A stretch of 64,000 nucleotides of DNA from Chaetoderma sp. LZ-2023a (Eukaryota; Mollusca; Caudofoveata; Chaetodermatida; Chaetodermatidae), in assembly GCA_034401795.1 (NCBI GenBank), contig CM067370.1:51411380-51475379 (forward strand). Reading direction: 5' to 3'. A program made the position numbers and the translations under genes. Shown one piece after another: positions 1 to 12,450 of this stretch. The notes under the pieces are model-generated. The model ran no database searches. It was given only the letters and a program-made list of their open reading frames with translations, and had not been told where the DNA came from. The first letter of the stretch is position 1, and the number at the start of each line of letters is the position of its first letter.

Positions 1-157
1 TCCGGCAAAACACATGTATATGTCAGTAGCTGATCTGGCATGATTAGTAACATTTTGTGCAAGTATTTCACCAGATCAGCTATATTAGTTTCAATATTCG
101 CCTGCGGGAGAAGACTCCCAGACGAAAAACGTGTAAAAATATTCGACGACGCATGTC

Positions 158-296
<139 letters not shown>

Positions 297-383
297 ACCA
301 GCTTTAAACGTAGGCTCTATCACACCAAGGCTACACTAGCAAATGCATTGGTTGTTATTACACGAACGCTTAATATTGCGTTT

Positions 384-495
384 GCATTGGGTCTTCAGCC
401 AACATCCCACAATTCATTGCGCTTACTATAGATTAACGCTAATCGGACACAGTAAGCGCAGTGCATTGTGGGAAGTAGGCTGGGGACCGAATTGC
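384..495. mobile_element. Short hairpin MITE-like element
   Basis: Two 37-nt arms (391-427 and 451-487) are reverse complements with about 6 mismatches and are separated by 23 nt. The shared core is CCCACAAT followed by TGCGCTTACT. Pairing continues weakly outward (GCATTGG against GCAATTCG). Length and shape fit a miniature inverted-repeat element. I found no second copy in the window and no clear target duplication. Confidence 0.6.
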
Positions 496-1349
496 TCTTT
501 GTGGTGGTGAACATATCTGCACAAATACTGTAGCTAAATCTTTTTTAAGCAGAAAGAGCATACTATTTACCTATCACATAACTAGCTTTCCATAATTGTA
601 TTATTGAATAACAAAAATTTGATATTCACTTTGCCACAACAACATTATTTTCTTGCAACTAAGGTGGGCGGACGTCAGAGAAAGCCAGGAACTAACGGCG
701 CCTTCAAGGTTTTGTTGTTTACATCTTTTGCTAACATTCATTACAACAGCACAAAATAGAAAAGTCTTGAAACATCCAAAGGAACCCGGTGTTGATATGA
801 TGAGTGGATATGAACATTCACGTGTTTTGTACGTCAGTTTCCTAATTCATGCCACAATCACGAAGGTTGTGATTCGAACACCAGGTTGATAGATTTAATC
901 AACCAGGAACGATTGACTTAGCTGTACATGTCGCTAATCGTTCTGGATCAGCATTCCGATGATAACACGAGGAGCGTGTCAAGCCAGTTAGTGACCCGAC
1001 TGAAGTGTGCATATTGACTGAATCATGTGTGAACAGTGTGAACAAGTTGTTGACATCAGCAAGACTGCCTGGATCCAATGCAATAGACACGTATACACCA
1101 TACAGAAGTCTATGCGGCAACTTCATATTTACTGCATCAAGCAGATGTTGTTCCATTCCGTTGAAGCTGTACATCTTGCTTCTGACATCTCGGCCCAATT
1201 GTATATATATATAACAAATAATGAATCTTCGAAACAAGATGCATGCAAAGAAATATACGCAGTTTACAAGGACGACTACTACGCAATTCGGCGATCAGAC
1301 TAGTTCTAGCATTGAGTACAGTCTATGATCGACTACCATCAACGTCTTG
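496..1349. other. No recognisable feature
   Basis: Mixed-composition DNA. Short open frames on both strands overlap one another and show no domain signature. I see nothing supportable. Confidence 0.6.
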
Positions 1350-1432
1350 TGGGATGACATGTGGCGTGGGATGGTATGTGGAAGTGGGATAGAATGTGGT
1401 CGTGGGATGGCGTGTGGTCGTGGGATGACTTA
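1350..1432. repeat. 18-bp minisatellite, about 4-5 units
   Basis: Repeats of the form GTGGGATGGYRTGTGG, with TCG or AAG at unit junctions. The reading frame across it (WDGMW-like) is a by-product of the repeat. Confidence 0.8.
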
Positions 1433-1665
1433 CAGTGGTTTCAACGACGATGGTTTATAGACCGACATGTTACGTTCCTATCTGCAATTCACATACGGAA
1501 TTCACAACACTATACTGAGGACAATCACACTAGCATACAGACTGTGCAATACGCCTCAATCGCGATAGCCTTTTCTAAGAAAGCATCCGTAGTCAGATAG
1601 AGCGATCTGTTGATAGCTATGTCACGCCATTTATGGCTCCGCCCACTTCGTATGCGTGTTGGAAT

Positions 1666-2040
1666 GGACCTTTCCAGTTTTAGTTATTCCCCGGCAATGT
1701 CTAGCTAAGCTCTACCCATAGATCGATCGATCTCTGAACTCCCTGACTATCAATTCCCAGACAACTTTGCAGGCCGAAGCTGTTGAATATTTTGAAACTA
1801 ATTTGACTGGGTGCAGTTGCTGCTATGGTAGCAACAACGCCCGGTCAAAGTGGTTTCAAAATATTTAACAGCATGTTTCTTAAATAGCAAACACATACAA
1901 TTCGTACATCGTGTCGGACTATTAAGCGTTCAAGGCGGGCTTATTCGAATCATTCATGGCGTCATGATTATGACATCAGCATACACGTCAAGCAGTAATT
2001 GATTATGGTGTCATTGATTGAATGAGGAAATGGATTCATG
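1666..2040 (+). mobile_element. Family 1 hairpin MITE, copy A
   Basis: Begins GGACCTTTCCAG, then TTTTAG and the GC-rich left part. The central hairpin arms (TGTTGAATATTTTGAAACTA and its complement) are followed by the CRE-rich right part and the end GAGGAAATGGATTCATG. AAT is present directly on both sides (1663-1665 and 2041-2043), which suggests a 3-bp TSD. No coding capacity. Confidence 0.85.
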
Positions 2041-3205
2041 AATTGATTTATATACGTGAATCGTGAACTAACCAGAATTAGAATTTCAAGGTCATTATGC
2101 AAGTAATTTTTAAGCAGTGTATTATTTTGGAATTAATTTGACTGTGACGTATTTGATTATGATTATGATACTTGAGTGGCAGGTCGGGTCCATCTATTCA
2201 TTGAGTGTCTAGAGGCTCGTCATTCTTTGTTGAAACAATAAGTTTTCGTGGTTAGTAACACTACATGCAGACACTACTGGGATTGTAAGTGATAGTTCTG
2301 TTAACTGAGCTGGTACTAGTCAGATCGGTCAGTGTGCAATGATGAAACTGTCGGGGCCGTATTTATGAGGAGATCGCTCTATACCTTAATGCCAAGGTGA
2401 GGCTCACTGCTGGCTTATGATCATGTCGATAGTCACTTACAGGACTGGCGGTATGATCAGCGAACGAAAAGAAGAAGAAGAACTGCTGGCACGAGGAACA
2501 GTCATGAAAGAGGAGATGAGGCCGCTGTTAAGCCTTGCTTGCGCTTCAATACAAAACGATATATTATGAACACAGGTTCTAAGCCAGACATTTTCTTACA
2601 ATAGAAACAGGCTCCAGACAGGGGCCCCCTGCCGCTGATAATAGGTTAAATATAACATATATAGAGTAGATTTTGTATCACGCACGCACGCACGTGTTTA
2701 ATATAACATAGATAAAATAGATTGGATATCGCAGACGTCGCAGTAATTTTAGCATCTAATAGACGCTAAGTCGAGGGATCTGTGGGTGGTGGCGCTGACA
2801 ATAGATCTTACTTAAACGTCGGCAAGGTAAGGTGAAGGGGTAAGCCTTAAACGGCGAAGAACAAAATAAGAAACTGCGTGGAATCTTGCGAGATAGTTCG
2901 GCCGAGATAACCCATACGAATCAATAGTGCGTGTATCGATTCCTGCACGGTACTCGCGGGGGAGTCTTATTTTAAGGACGTCAATCAATAGGTCTTCGCA
3001 GGAAGGCAGCTGCTTTATTGGTTCAATGACGGTAATTGTCAGTGACTTGTGACAAGCGTCATTCTTCATTCATGGCATAGGCGGACACTGAAACATTACA
3101 AGTACACGATAATTGCAATTGCAATTTGAATTAATGCTGAGCCAGATCGAGAAAAAAAGTACAGGAATGGAATCTAGGAAAGAAATAGCGCGTGACAAGA
3201 TACTG
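2041..3205. other. No gene; small local duplication
   Basis: Contains a short direct duplication near 2646-2735 (TAAATATAACATA / TTAATATAACATA plus following bases) separated by a few CACG units. Nothing else is recognised. Confidence 0.55.
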
Positions 3206-3461
3206 GAGGAATCCAGTTTTAGCTATGCCCCGCCCATATTTAGCTAAGCTCTACACACACGCGCGCAGTCAAATTAGTTTCAAAGTATTCAACAGCATGT
3301 TTATTAAATAGTAGGGATAAAATTTGTACATCAACGCATAGTCCGTCATCAATTAAGCGTTCGTTAACTACGTCATTCATGACGTCATTGATTACGACAT
3401 AATCCAACACGTCACATAGTTGATCATAACGACATATGATTGATGGATAAGCTGGAAAGGT
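3206..3461 (+). mobile_element. Family 1 hairpin MITE, copy B, internally deleted
   Basis: Starts GAGGAATCCAGTTTTAGC and ends GCTGGAAAGGTC. The segment from the ATCGATCG block through the left hairpin arm is missing, so only the right arm (AGTCAAATTAGTTTCAAAGT) remains. This is a deletion derivative of the same family. Confidence 0.8.
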
Positions 3462-4005
3462 CTCTTACATCGAGTTTATTTCAATGTGACGTAAAGAGGG
3501 TTATCCTATATAACTTTATATGTCTATGTTCAAAAAGAAGTCTTGCCACATTATCGTTATATGGCATGCATTCTCCATTATTCAACTCCTTTAAATTGCT
3601 AACTGGAAGCTGTACGAGCCCAGAGCCTGCTCTTACTAACCAGTATGTAAACTGCTATCGCTCATTAATAATGCAACAATGATGAACAAATGGTGTCGAG
3701 AACATCGTCCTTCCGTTAGCAGCGGGTAATTGTTTCAGCCATATATCAGCAGGCTACCCGCGCCATAGCTTGAGGAAAATTCACAATGGCGAGCTAAGGG
3801 TGAGATACAATCCAGTTATGCCATGACCCATCTCCGTGCTAATATGGTGATTGATATCTTGCAGATTATTGCCACACACATAGGGTGCATGTATCGCAGG
3901 GTCACCACTGTACAAGCTAATGTATCTGCAGAATATGTGCAAAGCTACAATGACTTTAGTCAGTGGGCACTCTAGTGCGCAGCAACGTGGAGTCAAACTA
4001 GTAAT
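3462..4005. other. No recognisable feature
   Basis: No repeat or coding signal identified. Confidence 0.5.
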
Positions 4006-4297
4006 GAACCTTTCCAGTTTTAGCTATGCCGCGCCCATCTCTAGCTACGCTCCACCCACACTTCGGTTGTATTGGTATCGATCGATTCCTGAACTCTCTG
4101 ACTATCAATTTCCAGAAAACTGTACTTGTAAGCTGTTGAACATTCAGAAGCTAATTTGACTGGGTGCTATTGCTGCCTATGGTCAGTCAAATTAGTTTCA
4201 AAATATTCAACAGCATGTTTATTAAATAGTAAACATGTACAATTCATACAACCTGATGGACTATTAAGTGCTTAAGATGGATAAACTGGAAATGTGA
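4006..4297 (+). mobile_element. Family 1 hairpin MITE, copy C, truncated right part
   Basis: Starts GAACCTTTCCAGTTTTAGC and has both hairpin arms, with a shortened left arm and loop. It ends ACTGGAAATGTG. The CRE-rich right segment seen in full copies is deleted. AAT precedes the left end. Confidence 0.8.
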
Positions 4298-5506
4298 CTT
4301 GGTTAATATCGTCGGTCCGATGATATTCAACTTATTTTGTCACACATTAAAAGAAAATAATCTAGTCAACAATATGTTACAACATAATAATTCCATTTCC
4401 GAATATGTTCTACTCGTTCATATGATATGTCATCCTGTAACGCATGAGAGAGTAGACGAATAACTTTTTCTCGGTGTTTTATTTAAGTATAATGGAAATT
4501 TCTTTGCATGCATCAAGCGCAATTTAAGACAGGGAATTAAAGCTATGTTTGCACTAATACAAAACATAAATCAGTTTAGCATCCCAATTGACCTATAATG
4601 TATACTGTTTGACTCTATGATTCAACCTGTATTACAGTATGCGTCAGAAATATGGGGGTTTGAAAACACAGAGCTGTCCGAAAATTGTAAAATAAAATTT
4701 TATAAAGTGCTGTTAAAATTAAAGCAAAGTGCACCAAATTCTTTGATCTACGGCGAGCGTGGCAAATTCCCCTTGAAAATTAGCATTCAATGTAATGTGA
4801 TTAGATATTGGACCAGCCTGTAAACTCGGGTTATAGCAAACTTTCGTCAATCCTGTGCCTTTGCGCATTCGAACATATAGGAAAATATAATGTACATATC
4901 AAATGGATTGATAATGTGAAAACCATCCTCAACTCAATCGAACAAGGTAACGTTTTTAGCTTGGATCATGTAAATAAAAAAGAACTTGTTAGACAAATCA
5001 AGACATTTTAGAGAACAAATTTATAGATGACTGGAGAAATAATATTAACAGTTCAGATAGATTAACATTTCATGCATTGATAAAACAAGATTTTAAATTC
5101 GAAACATACCTTAAAAACCTAGATATCAGAGAAGCCACAATACTATGTCATTTCAGAACTCTAAATCATTACTTAGTAATCATTACTAAGCAATAGAAGC
5201 AAAGCGGTGAGTGGGAATTGAGAGAAGCGAGAGAGTCTGCGAAGTCTGTAATGTTCTAGAAGACGAAATTCATTTTCTATACGATTGCCCACGATTTGAA
5301 ACCGAAAGGAGGAAATTTCTCGCGGATGATTATACAAGAAATTATACAGACGACAAAATTAAGGGATTAATCCAAATATGCAACAAGACTGTTTTGTATA
5401 AAGTATTCAAGCTACTGCCTTACTCAAAGAGAACAATTCAAGACAAACAAGATCAAACAGACCGACGAACAACTACTGCAAATACATCGACGACGACGAT
5501 GACGGG

Positions 5507-5515
5507 AACAACAGC

Positions 5516-5550
<35 letters not shown>

Positions 5551-5552
5551 CT
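5507..5552 (+). repeat. (AAC)n microsatellite in the LINE 3' end
   Basis: CAA/AAC triplets following the CCHC motif of the LINE remnant. It extends the reading frame with a Thr run. Confidence 0.9.
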
Positions 5553-5592
5553 GAAGATTAACGTCTATATCAATTTACAAATTATTCAAACT

Positions 5593-5593
5593 G

Positions 5594-5630
<37 letters not shown>

Positions 5631-5728
5631 TAATAATAATGATGATGATGATGATGATGATGAATGATGATGATGATGGTGATGATGATGGTGGTGGTGG
5701 TGGTGATTATGGTGGTGGTGGTGGCGGC
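5593..5728 (+). repeat. Compound (AAT)n/(ATG)n/(GGT)n microsatellite
   Basis: AAT units grade into GATGAT and then GGTGGT units, all within the LINE 3' untranslated end. The His and Ser/Leu runs on the minus strand come from this repeat. Confidence 0.95.
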
Positions 5729-5889
5729 GGCTAAAAACTGTAACATAAATATTGTCCTCATATGCCATTTGTAATGGCCTGAATGAAATAAAGAAAACTG
5801 AAACTGAAACTGCATATGTCAAGTATAAAGTTGGTTACTGATCACGTTTGACTTAGTGCATTCTAAGATTCATTTTAGAGAATGTGCAA

Positions 5890-6503
5890 GGCGGGTTTTC
5901 ATTATCAGATTAATCTGATCAAATTTGTCGAAGCCTACAATCTGAAGTCGAAAACTTTAAGGCGAATCTGACGATTCTTAAGATTTTTCGAAGTCAAAAC
6001 AGTCTGACCGTGTAAGCCAACAATCTGATGTCTGATGTCAGAAGTATGATGTTTGACGGCGAATCTGACGAGTCGGACATGTTCCATTTCTTCAGATTTT
6101 GGCTGTAGGTGCGGACCATACGTCATCATATTTGACGTCATCACCCAGCATGTCCAGCAAGCAAAATGCATGCTCCCGTGCCATACAGAGTTTTTAAATA
6201 TTTCAATGAGATATTTATTATTGAATGGCAAAAGGAGATTGCTTTCTTTTGTCTGCCATGCTGTATGCTGCAATGGTTGGCAGCTTTCAATGACGTCATG
6301 TTATTTATCAGATTTTTTTTCTTTACATTTTTCTATCAGATTTTTTCATCAGAATTTTTCATCAGATTTTTTCGTCAGGTTTTCTCATCAGATTTGTCTG
6401 ACAGATTAATCTCAACGTTTAAACGATCTTCCTGAGTCGCGCTACGCTGTCAGATTTGTGCTTCAGATTTGTCTGTCAGATTAATCTGATGGTAAAAACC
6501 GCC
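5890..6503. mobile_element. Non-autonomous TIR DNA element with CAGATT subterminal repeats
   Basis: The left end GGCGGGTTTTCATT and the right end (complement GGCGGTTTTTACC) are both followed inward by ATCAGATTAATCTGA, giving TIRs of about 28 bp. Inside, the motif CAGATT or its complement recurs many times, notably as TTTTTCATCAGA units at 6310-6400 and AATCTGA units at 5905-6075. There is no transposase. The superfamily cannot be assigned because no target duplication is clear. Confidence 0.8.
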
Positions 6504-6528
6504 CTTTAGACTATTGAGATTAATATTG

Positions 6529-6850
6529 GATCGTTCCAATCTATCCATCAATCATATGACATGTAGGCTAACATCATGATCAATGACGTCATGAATGACG
6601 TAGCTAGGTCCTTCACGAAAACTTAATTGATGGCGGACTAAGTTTTGGTGTATAAAATGCATAATTTACTATTTAAAAAGAATTCCATTGAATAGTTTGA
6701 AACTAATTTTACTGGCTTATGGCAGCAACAGCACCAAGTCAAATAAGTGCCAAAATATTCATCGGCTTAGCTGTATAGTGTTATGGCAATTAATAGTCAT
6801 GGAATTCAGGGATCGACTAATCCCAACATTGACATACTTCCCAACCCATA
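6529..6850 (-). mobile_element. Family 1 hairpin MITE, copy D, diverged
   Basis: Reverse-oriented copy. TATCCATCAATCATATGACAT and TGACGTCATGAATGACGT are followed by a degraded hairpin (TTGAATAGTTTGAAACTAAT / GTCAAATAAGTGCCAAAATA) and GGGATCGACTAATCCCAAC. The left end is only weakly preserved. Confidence 0.7.
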
Positions 6851-7428
6851 ATTCCCATAGTGCACTACATGTGACTTGCCCATCCAATCAGCACGGTACG
6901 AAATTTTAAAAAGTGCTCTTTGGATATTTTACGCACTCTCTTGCAATATCGGACGAGATGTCGTCTTCTTGAAAACAATGTCCGCCACCTTTCTGCCCAG
7001 GAAACAATTTTGGAACATCATTTATCAAAACACCATTTTCAAAGCCCGTTTGATGTACTAATCAGCATTGATATTTACAGCCCAATCAATGGCTTTCAGA
7101 CAGGTCTTTCCATAACAACTCCTTCTCACACCAGGAAAGTAGGTGTGAAGCCGTCCCGCCTAACACGCATTGTCAATATCAATTTATCCTAACATAACAG
7201 ACCCGTTATCCATAGCTGCCACATAGATAAAACATAGCCTCTTCTCTAACTATACAGGTTGGCCCACGTCTGCACACGCAGCTTCAGATACAAGCATCCG
7301 CTCCTATTCCGCATGCTCAAAACCAGCTCTAGAGAGAACATATGAATCATACATTTCTTCTCAGTTTTAGTCTTTAATAACATTGCTAATGCCGGTATTT
7401 AAAGATGCCAAACTAATCACCAATATTC
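6851..7428. other. No recognisable feature
   Basis: Short open frames near 6876-7192 show no recognisable domain, and the frames overlap one another. Nothing supportable. Confidence 0.5.
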
Positions 7429-7737
7429 CCTTTCCAGCGTATCCATCAATCATATGACGTCATAATCAACTACGTGATAACATAGATAAGTGCGTCACGA
7501 ACACATAACTGATGACGGACTAAGTGTTGATGTACGAATTGTTTGTATTTACTATATAATAAACATGCTGTTGAATATTTTGAAACTAATTTGACTGCGT
7601 GGTGTTCCTGCCTATATCTGTATAGTTTTCAGGAAATTGAGATTGGGTGAATTCAGGGATCGATCGATCCTAACACCGGCGAAGCGTGCATGTAGCTCAG
7701 CTAGAGCTGTGAGAGGCAACGCTAAAACTGGTTTCCA
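7429..7737 (-). mobile_element. Family 1 hairpin MITE, copy E
   Basis: Starts CCCTTTCCAGCGTATCC, then the CRE-like TGACGTCATAATCAAC. One hairpin arm, CTGTTGAATATTTTGAAACT, is present. The second arm is deleted. The ATCGATCGATCC block and GCTAAAACTGG near the end confirm membership. Confidence 0.75.
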
Positions 7738-8091
7738 CCATTATTCTCTTAACCTTGTTATCACTTCTCTTGATGCTACATTTCTTAGTTTGATTTTCAA
7801 ACGCACATTTCAATTCTTTTCCTATTGTTCATTATTCGATTGATGCTCCTTAGACTAACATTTATATTTTCTTTCTTATTAGTGGCGCATTCATTCCACG
7901 ACCCACTTCTTCAAAAGATGCGGAATTAACATCTAAGAAAAGGTGTGGTGAGTGACATAGTTGCTCAATCGGCGATGAACAGAACTCATTTAAGCTTGGT
8001 CACACGTTGCTAAGACTTATCGTCTTGTCTTGTTCTGCAGCTGTCCATTATTGAAGCATTGTTGAAGCAATAAGAACTGGGTGTTTGAACC

Positions 8092-8168
8092 ATCTCCCGT
8101 GTATTCCTATCTCCCGTGTATGCCCCATCTCACGCGTATGCCCCATCCCACTTCTATGTCCCATCTAG
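8092..8168. repeat. 17-18-bp minisatellite, 4 units
   Basis: Tandem CCCATCTCCCGTGTATG-like units with variants (TCACGCGTATG, CCACTTCTATG). Confidence 0.75.
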
Positions 8169-9526
8169 GTCGACAGATTATTTAAGATGTAACGTAGGAC
8201 GTCTTATAGTTTCCATTAGTTGGTTGTAAGCGTTTCCCTCATTGCTTGAGTTTGGTAGAAATATGTTCGCATACCCTGTTTATCAGTAGTTGACGTCGCC
8301 CCTTTATTAAACATACACCCGCACGCTCTGTAACGTAGCATGCCATTGTTCCATCACAGCTGGTCCAAAATAAAATTGAACATTTAGTTTGTAAAATTCC
8401 TCTTCTGTCAGACCATAATTCTACTAATATGATTCCTAAATTTATTAAAATATTATAAATATCATTTCAAATACCGGTACTCTGGTTTAAGATGGTTTCA
8501 TAATCAACACCATTATCGGTATTGTATTACCCATAACCGCACAAGCCTAGATAGTTGGCTATAATATATGCGGTTTAAGAAAAATTGCCATCATCAGACC
8601 TATGAGTTCACATTCCATGTCTTTGTATTCAATCATGCAACACATCCTTGGCGCAACTAGTGGTCAGGTGTTGGATGTCGTTGTCGTTGAACTTGATTGT
8701 TGCAATCAAATGTTCTTAATCAGTGTTTTAAAAAGATTAGTAAATTTAGATTGGTTTGTTCCATTTCATCATTTTGTATGGTATTGTTTGTTGTGAATAT
8801 GAAGTTAGTGTCACATAAGCCTCGTTTTATAAGCCCACGTTGTGGATCCGTCAAGATGGTCACTGCTCATAAATAGAAGCGACTTCCAAGCTGATGGCAT
8901 TTCGAGTTAATACTTCACACAAGAACCATTGCCCATCAAAGCTTCCTACGCGAATTCACACGAAGAGAAAGAACTGTGAAGAACATAGCTATACCAATTG
9001 GATTTGCTATTCTACTGATGAATCTATTTCAATAATAAAGGCTGCGCAAAACCTATATATATATATATATGGGCTAATACGATTAAACTATTCAATTGTC
9101 GTCAACTATTACCTTTTAGCCTCGCCTTTGTTAACAATTACGCATTGGCTTGGCAGAGCACTCGCTTAACTTCTCGCATCCGCTTTTTAAACATAGATGA
9201 GCAAATCAGTAGGACAGTGATTAGATTTGAATGCTTATATTAATTTAAATTATATACGAACTCCAACACCTTGGTTACATAATCGCCACATCCCATTACC
9301 GAGGTCGCCATCATCAATGCTTTTCAATATTGTCGCATATTAACTGTGGTGAAAGATATTGTATTTAGGACCATTCTACCAGTAAATTTATTGACAAGGG
9401 CTATGATATGTTATTGATAAATATGAGTCAATCAATCCCCAAAAAGAGTCCTTCATCAACTAACATACCTATGCTTCCATTTAGTCTTCCCTTTGTACAG
9501 AAACTAAATTTGCATTTAATTACTGT
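8169..9526. other. No recognisable feature
   Basis: AT-rich DNA with one short TATATA run at 9052-9070. Small open frames (8602-8796, 8894-9169) have no visible domain or splice context. Nothing supportable. Confidence 0.5.
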
Positions 9527-9541
9527 ATTTACCAGATGAAG

Positions 9542-11839
9542 CCTCAAAAGGTTCTAAGGCTACACCAGCTATCTTCAACCAAATAGACTTCATACTATGC
9601 AAGCCAGAAACAAAACCCTTACTCCGGAACGCTCGTTCGTATGGAGGCACATACCTCAATTCTGACCATAAGCTAGTCATTACACGCCTTCACGATCTCT
9701 GCCTATATATAAACACCATACCAGGCAAGAGGGTAGAGTCACCTACAGCCTACCCAAGCTCATCAGTGACACTGGTATTCAAATGTCATACAAAAAAGCC
9801 CTCATGGAGTAGATAGCTAACATCGATGTCAACTCCGATCCAAACGAAGCCTTAACCAAAATACTGGAATCTATGGAATCATCTACCCTCTAGTAGTAAA
9901 ATTGTCAGCAGAGTAGAAAGCGTTACGGCGGCGCATCTATCAAAGTGGCCAAAGTGAAGATCGCACCAAACTATGCCGGGAGCACAATATTATTCTGTGC
10001 CACATTAGCGAACACTTCAAAGATCTCCCTAGCAGATAAAATCACTGCCACGGATGAAAATGTTTCGGGCAGCCAGAGCCCTGAGAGTTACTGACTACAC
10101 ACCACCACTCACTGTACACAACTCTGAAGGACACTTTATCGGGACTGACCAGGGAAAAGCCGAGGCGATCCGAGAATGATTCAAGGAGCAGTTCACTGAC
10201 ACCGATGATGGGCCCTTGCACCCGTTCTCAGGAGACCCCAGGCCATTACTAACACCAATTAAAACAGCAGAAGTTGAGAAGGCACTTAAAGCCCTGAAAA
10301 ATGGGCGTGCACTGGACCTGATGGCATGAGCAATGAACTATTTAAATATGCAAGTGACATTATCTCAAAACCGATCACGCACCTAATCAATTCAGCTTTT
10401 ATGCACCACCTTCCCATGGACGCTGTAGGCCAAGGCACCCTTATCGCACAACCCAAGCCCAAGAAGCCACCTGGGGCCCAGCCAATCTGCGCCCCATTGT
10501 GCTCCTCAACAGCATACGGAAAGTCCTATCCAATGTTACTCTATGCCGTATCCAAGACAAGATTGATGACTTTACTGGATCATGTCAAAGTGGCTTCGAA
10601 CGTGGACGCAGCTGCGCAGACATTGTATGGGCTCAATGCATGCTTGTGTCGGTAGTCATTTCCAAACACTGGGACTTCCACAAAATGGGCATTGACATGG
10701 CACGAGCCTTCAACACAATTAAACGCTCAAAGATCCTAGATGTACTACACCAGACCAGTTGCAATAAAGATGAGCTACGGCTAGTGAGACAACTGCTTGC
10801 AGACACCAAGCTGAGAGTACCAGTCAAGTCAGTGAAGTTTGTAGAGTTTGAGACATCAATCGGCTCCCTACAGGGAGATGGTCTATCTCCGGCGCTATTC
10901 ACCTTCTACTTTGCTGCCACAATGAAATCTGTGCGGGAAAGTTCCACAAAACCAACCACCCAGTGGCAATACTGGGCGTGACGCTAGGGATGGAATATGC
11001 CGAGGATGTGGACTTCATAGACAAGGAAAAGAAACCCCTTGACGAACTTCTCCCAATAGCGTCAAGCAAACTAAAAATGGAGAATCGCTTAATGAATGAA
11101 TCCAAAGCAGAGTTCACCCACATATGCCTATCGACAAAGCATGAAACTATAGAAAATGACGACCCACTTCGTGGCGGCGAACCATGGAGGAAAAGTAAAA
11201 TCCTTGGCTCACTGCTTTGCAGTACTGCTGACATTTCTGCACGCTGCGTCATGGGTAACATAGCTCTCCCGTCCTTCTGGAAGCTATGAATTCGTAGATC
11301 AAAGATGCCCTTGATATAGAGGTTTATACAATGCACCCTGCGTATCCTTGATGCTGTATAACTGTAACAGCTGGGAAGCTCCAAAGGCAGCTCTAGACAA
11401 ACTCGATGCCTGCCACCGCAAACACCTACGCACCATCACTGGACACCGATTTCCAGACAGCATAATTTCCGACGATGCACTATACAAGATGTGTAATACG
11501 TTGCCGCTGTTTGTAAACGTCGCCCAGCAAAGATAGTCCATGTTTGGCCATGTGTTAAGGATGCCAGAAGAGACACCGGCACAGAGAGCCTTGAAATTCG
11601 CCCTACTCTGAGCCAGCAAATACAAAACCATGAGAGGACGTCATTGCATGAATCTGCTAAGCGTGCGACGAGGTGAGCTCAAGAAAGCATGACTCGGTAC
11701 ACTCAGGTTAAGAATGGACTTGAGGAAGCTAAGGATTTCGGCTGAGGACAAGACACAGTGGGCAAAAGCGAAGAAGGACTGATTGCAGCTGTATGATGTT
11801 TCTACTACTACAGTTGCAAAATACAGTAATCATACATAC
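9542..11839 (+). pseudogene. Endonuclease/RT LINE, copy A, 5'-truncated, with 15-bp TSD
   Basis: Starts inside the endonuclease: QIDFILCKPETKP, then ARSYGGTYLNSDHKLVITR at about 9580-9690, the C-terminal SDH block of an APE-type endonuclease. The RT follows: GPDGM-like (broken), SGFERGRSCADIVWAQC, GIDMARAFNTIKRSKILD and GSLQGDGLSPALF (10590-10900). The catalytic motif reads YAED at 10996-11007 where YADD is expected. The C-terminal part (LMNESKAEFTHI, GNIALPSFWKL, HRKHLRTITGHRFPDS, MFGHVLRMPEETPAQ) runs to about 11780. Frameshifts at about 10500 and 10975 and several stops make it dead. Identical 15-mers, ATTTACCAGATGAAG, flank it at 9527-9541 and 11840-11854. Clade not resolved. Confidence 0.88.
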
Positions 11840-12104
11840 ATTTACCAGATGAAGTCATATATGCTTAAGACTTTCTTCCCCTAAAGAAGTACATGTGCTT
11901 AACTAAATCTGAGTAAAATAGTCGTGAGAGATTGGCAATCTTCAGCATATGCTTTGAAATAAATGCGACAAGATACTTCGGAAAATATATTCGTAATGTT
12001 TAGGTAACTCTACCCTTTAATCAGGATGGTTGCACCGATTCTTATTATTAACACATTCCATAAAGAATGCGAAGATATTTGACTCTACACTGATTCTAGC
12101 TACA

Positions 12105-12450
12105 GTAAAAATCGGGGATCAATGTCTAGCTATGCCCCACCTATTTCTAGCTACGCACACCTTATTAACACGGTTTGAATCAATTTTGACACTTTAAACC
12201 TGAATTCCCAGAATCTCATTTACGATGTAACTATACAGGTAAGCTGTTTAAGACTTTGAAAGTAATTTGACTAGAAGCTGTTACTGGCAAAAAAATTCAA
12301 AACACTTACAATTCAGACTGTTACCTATGGTTGCACATGCGTGTGTGTGTGTGCGTGCGGGCGTGTGCGTACATGTGTTTTACGGTATTTGGTGGTGATA
12401 TCAGTTATACGTGACGTATTTTAATTATGACGCCAGTTACTTTAGTGACA
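12105..12450 (+). mobile_element. Family 1-like remnant, copy F, strongly diverged
   Basis: Recognisable blocks in order: GTCTAGCTATGCCCCACC, TCTAGCTACGC, AATTCCCAGAA, CTATACAGGTAAGCTGTTTA, AGTAATTTGACTAGAAGCTG. The right half is mostly unrecognisable and carries a GTGTGTGCGTGCGG run at 12340-12370. Confidence 0.6.

Larger units (their letters stand above)
4298..5811 (+). pseudogene. Third LINE family: RT C-terminus and 3' tail, 5'-truncated
   Basis: Conceptual translation from about 4465 reads FLGVLFKYNGNF, then ALIQNINQFSIP, then MIQPVLQYASEIWGFEN and NSLIYGERGKFPLKI. This is the block just after the RT catalytic core in L2/CR1/Crack-like LINEs. It is broken by stops and frameshifts at about 4600, 4822, 5010 and 5195. 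A terminal zinc motif of the form CEVCN-x8-HFLYDC (5240-5290) matches the usual C-terminal CCHC of such ORFs. The 3' end holds AAC, AAT and ATG repeats, then AATAAAG and GAAACTGAAACTG, a typical short-repeat LINE tail. The RT palm is absent, so the copy is dead. The exact clade is inferred and not certain. Confidence 0.8.
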
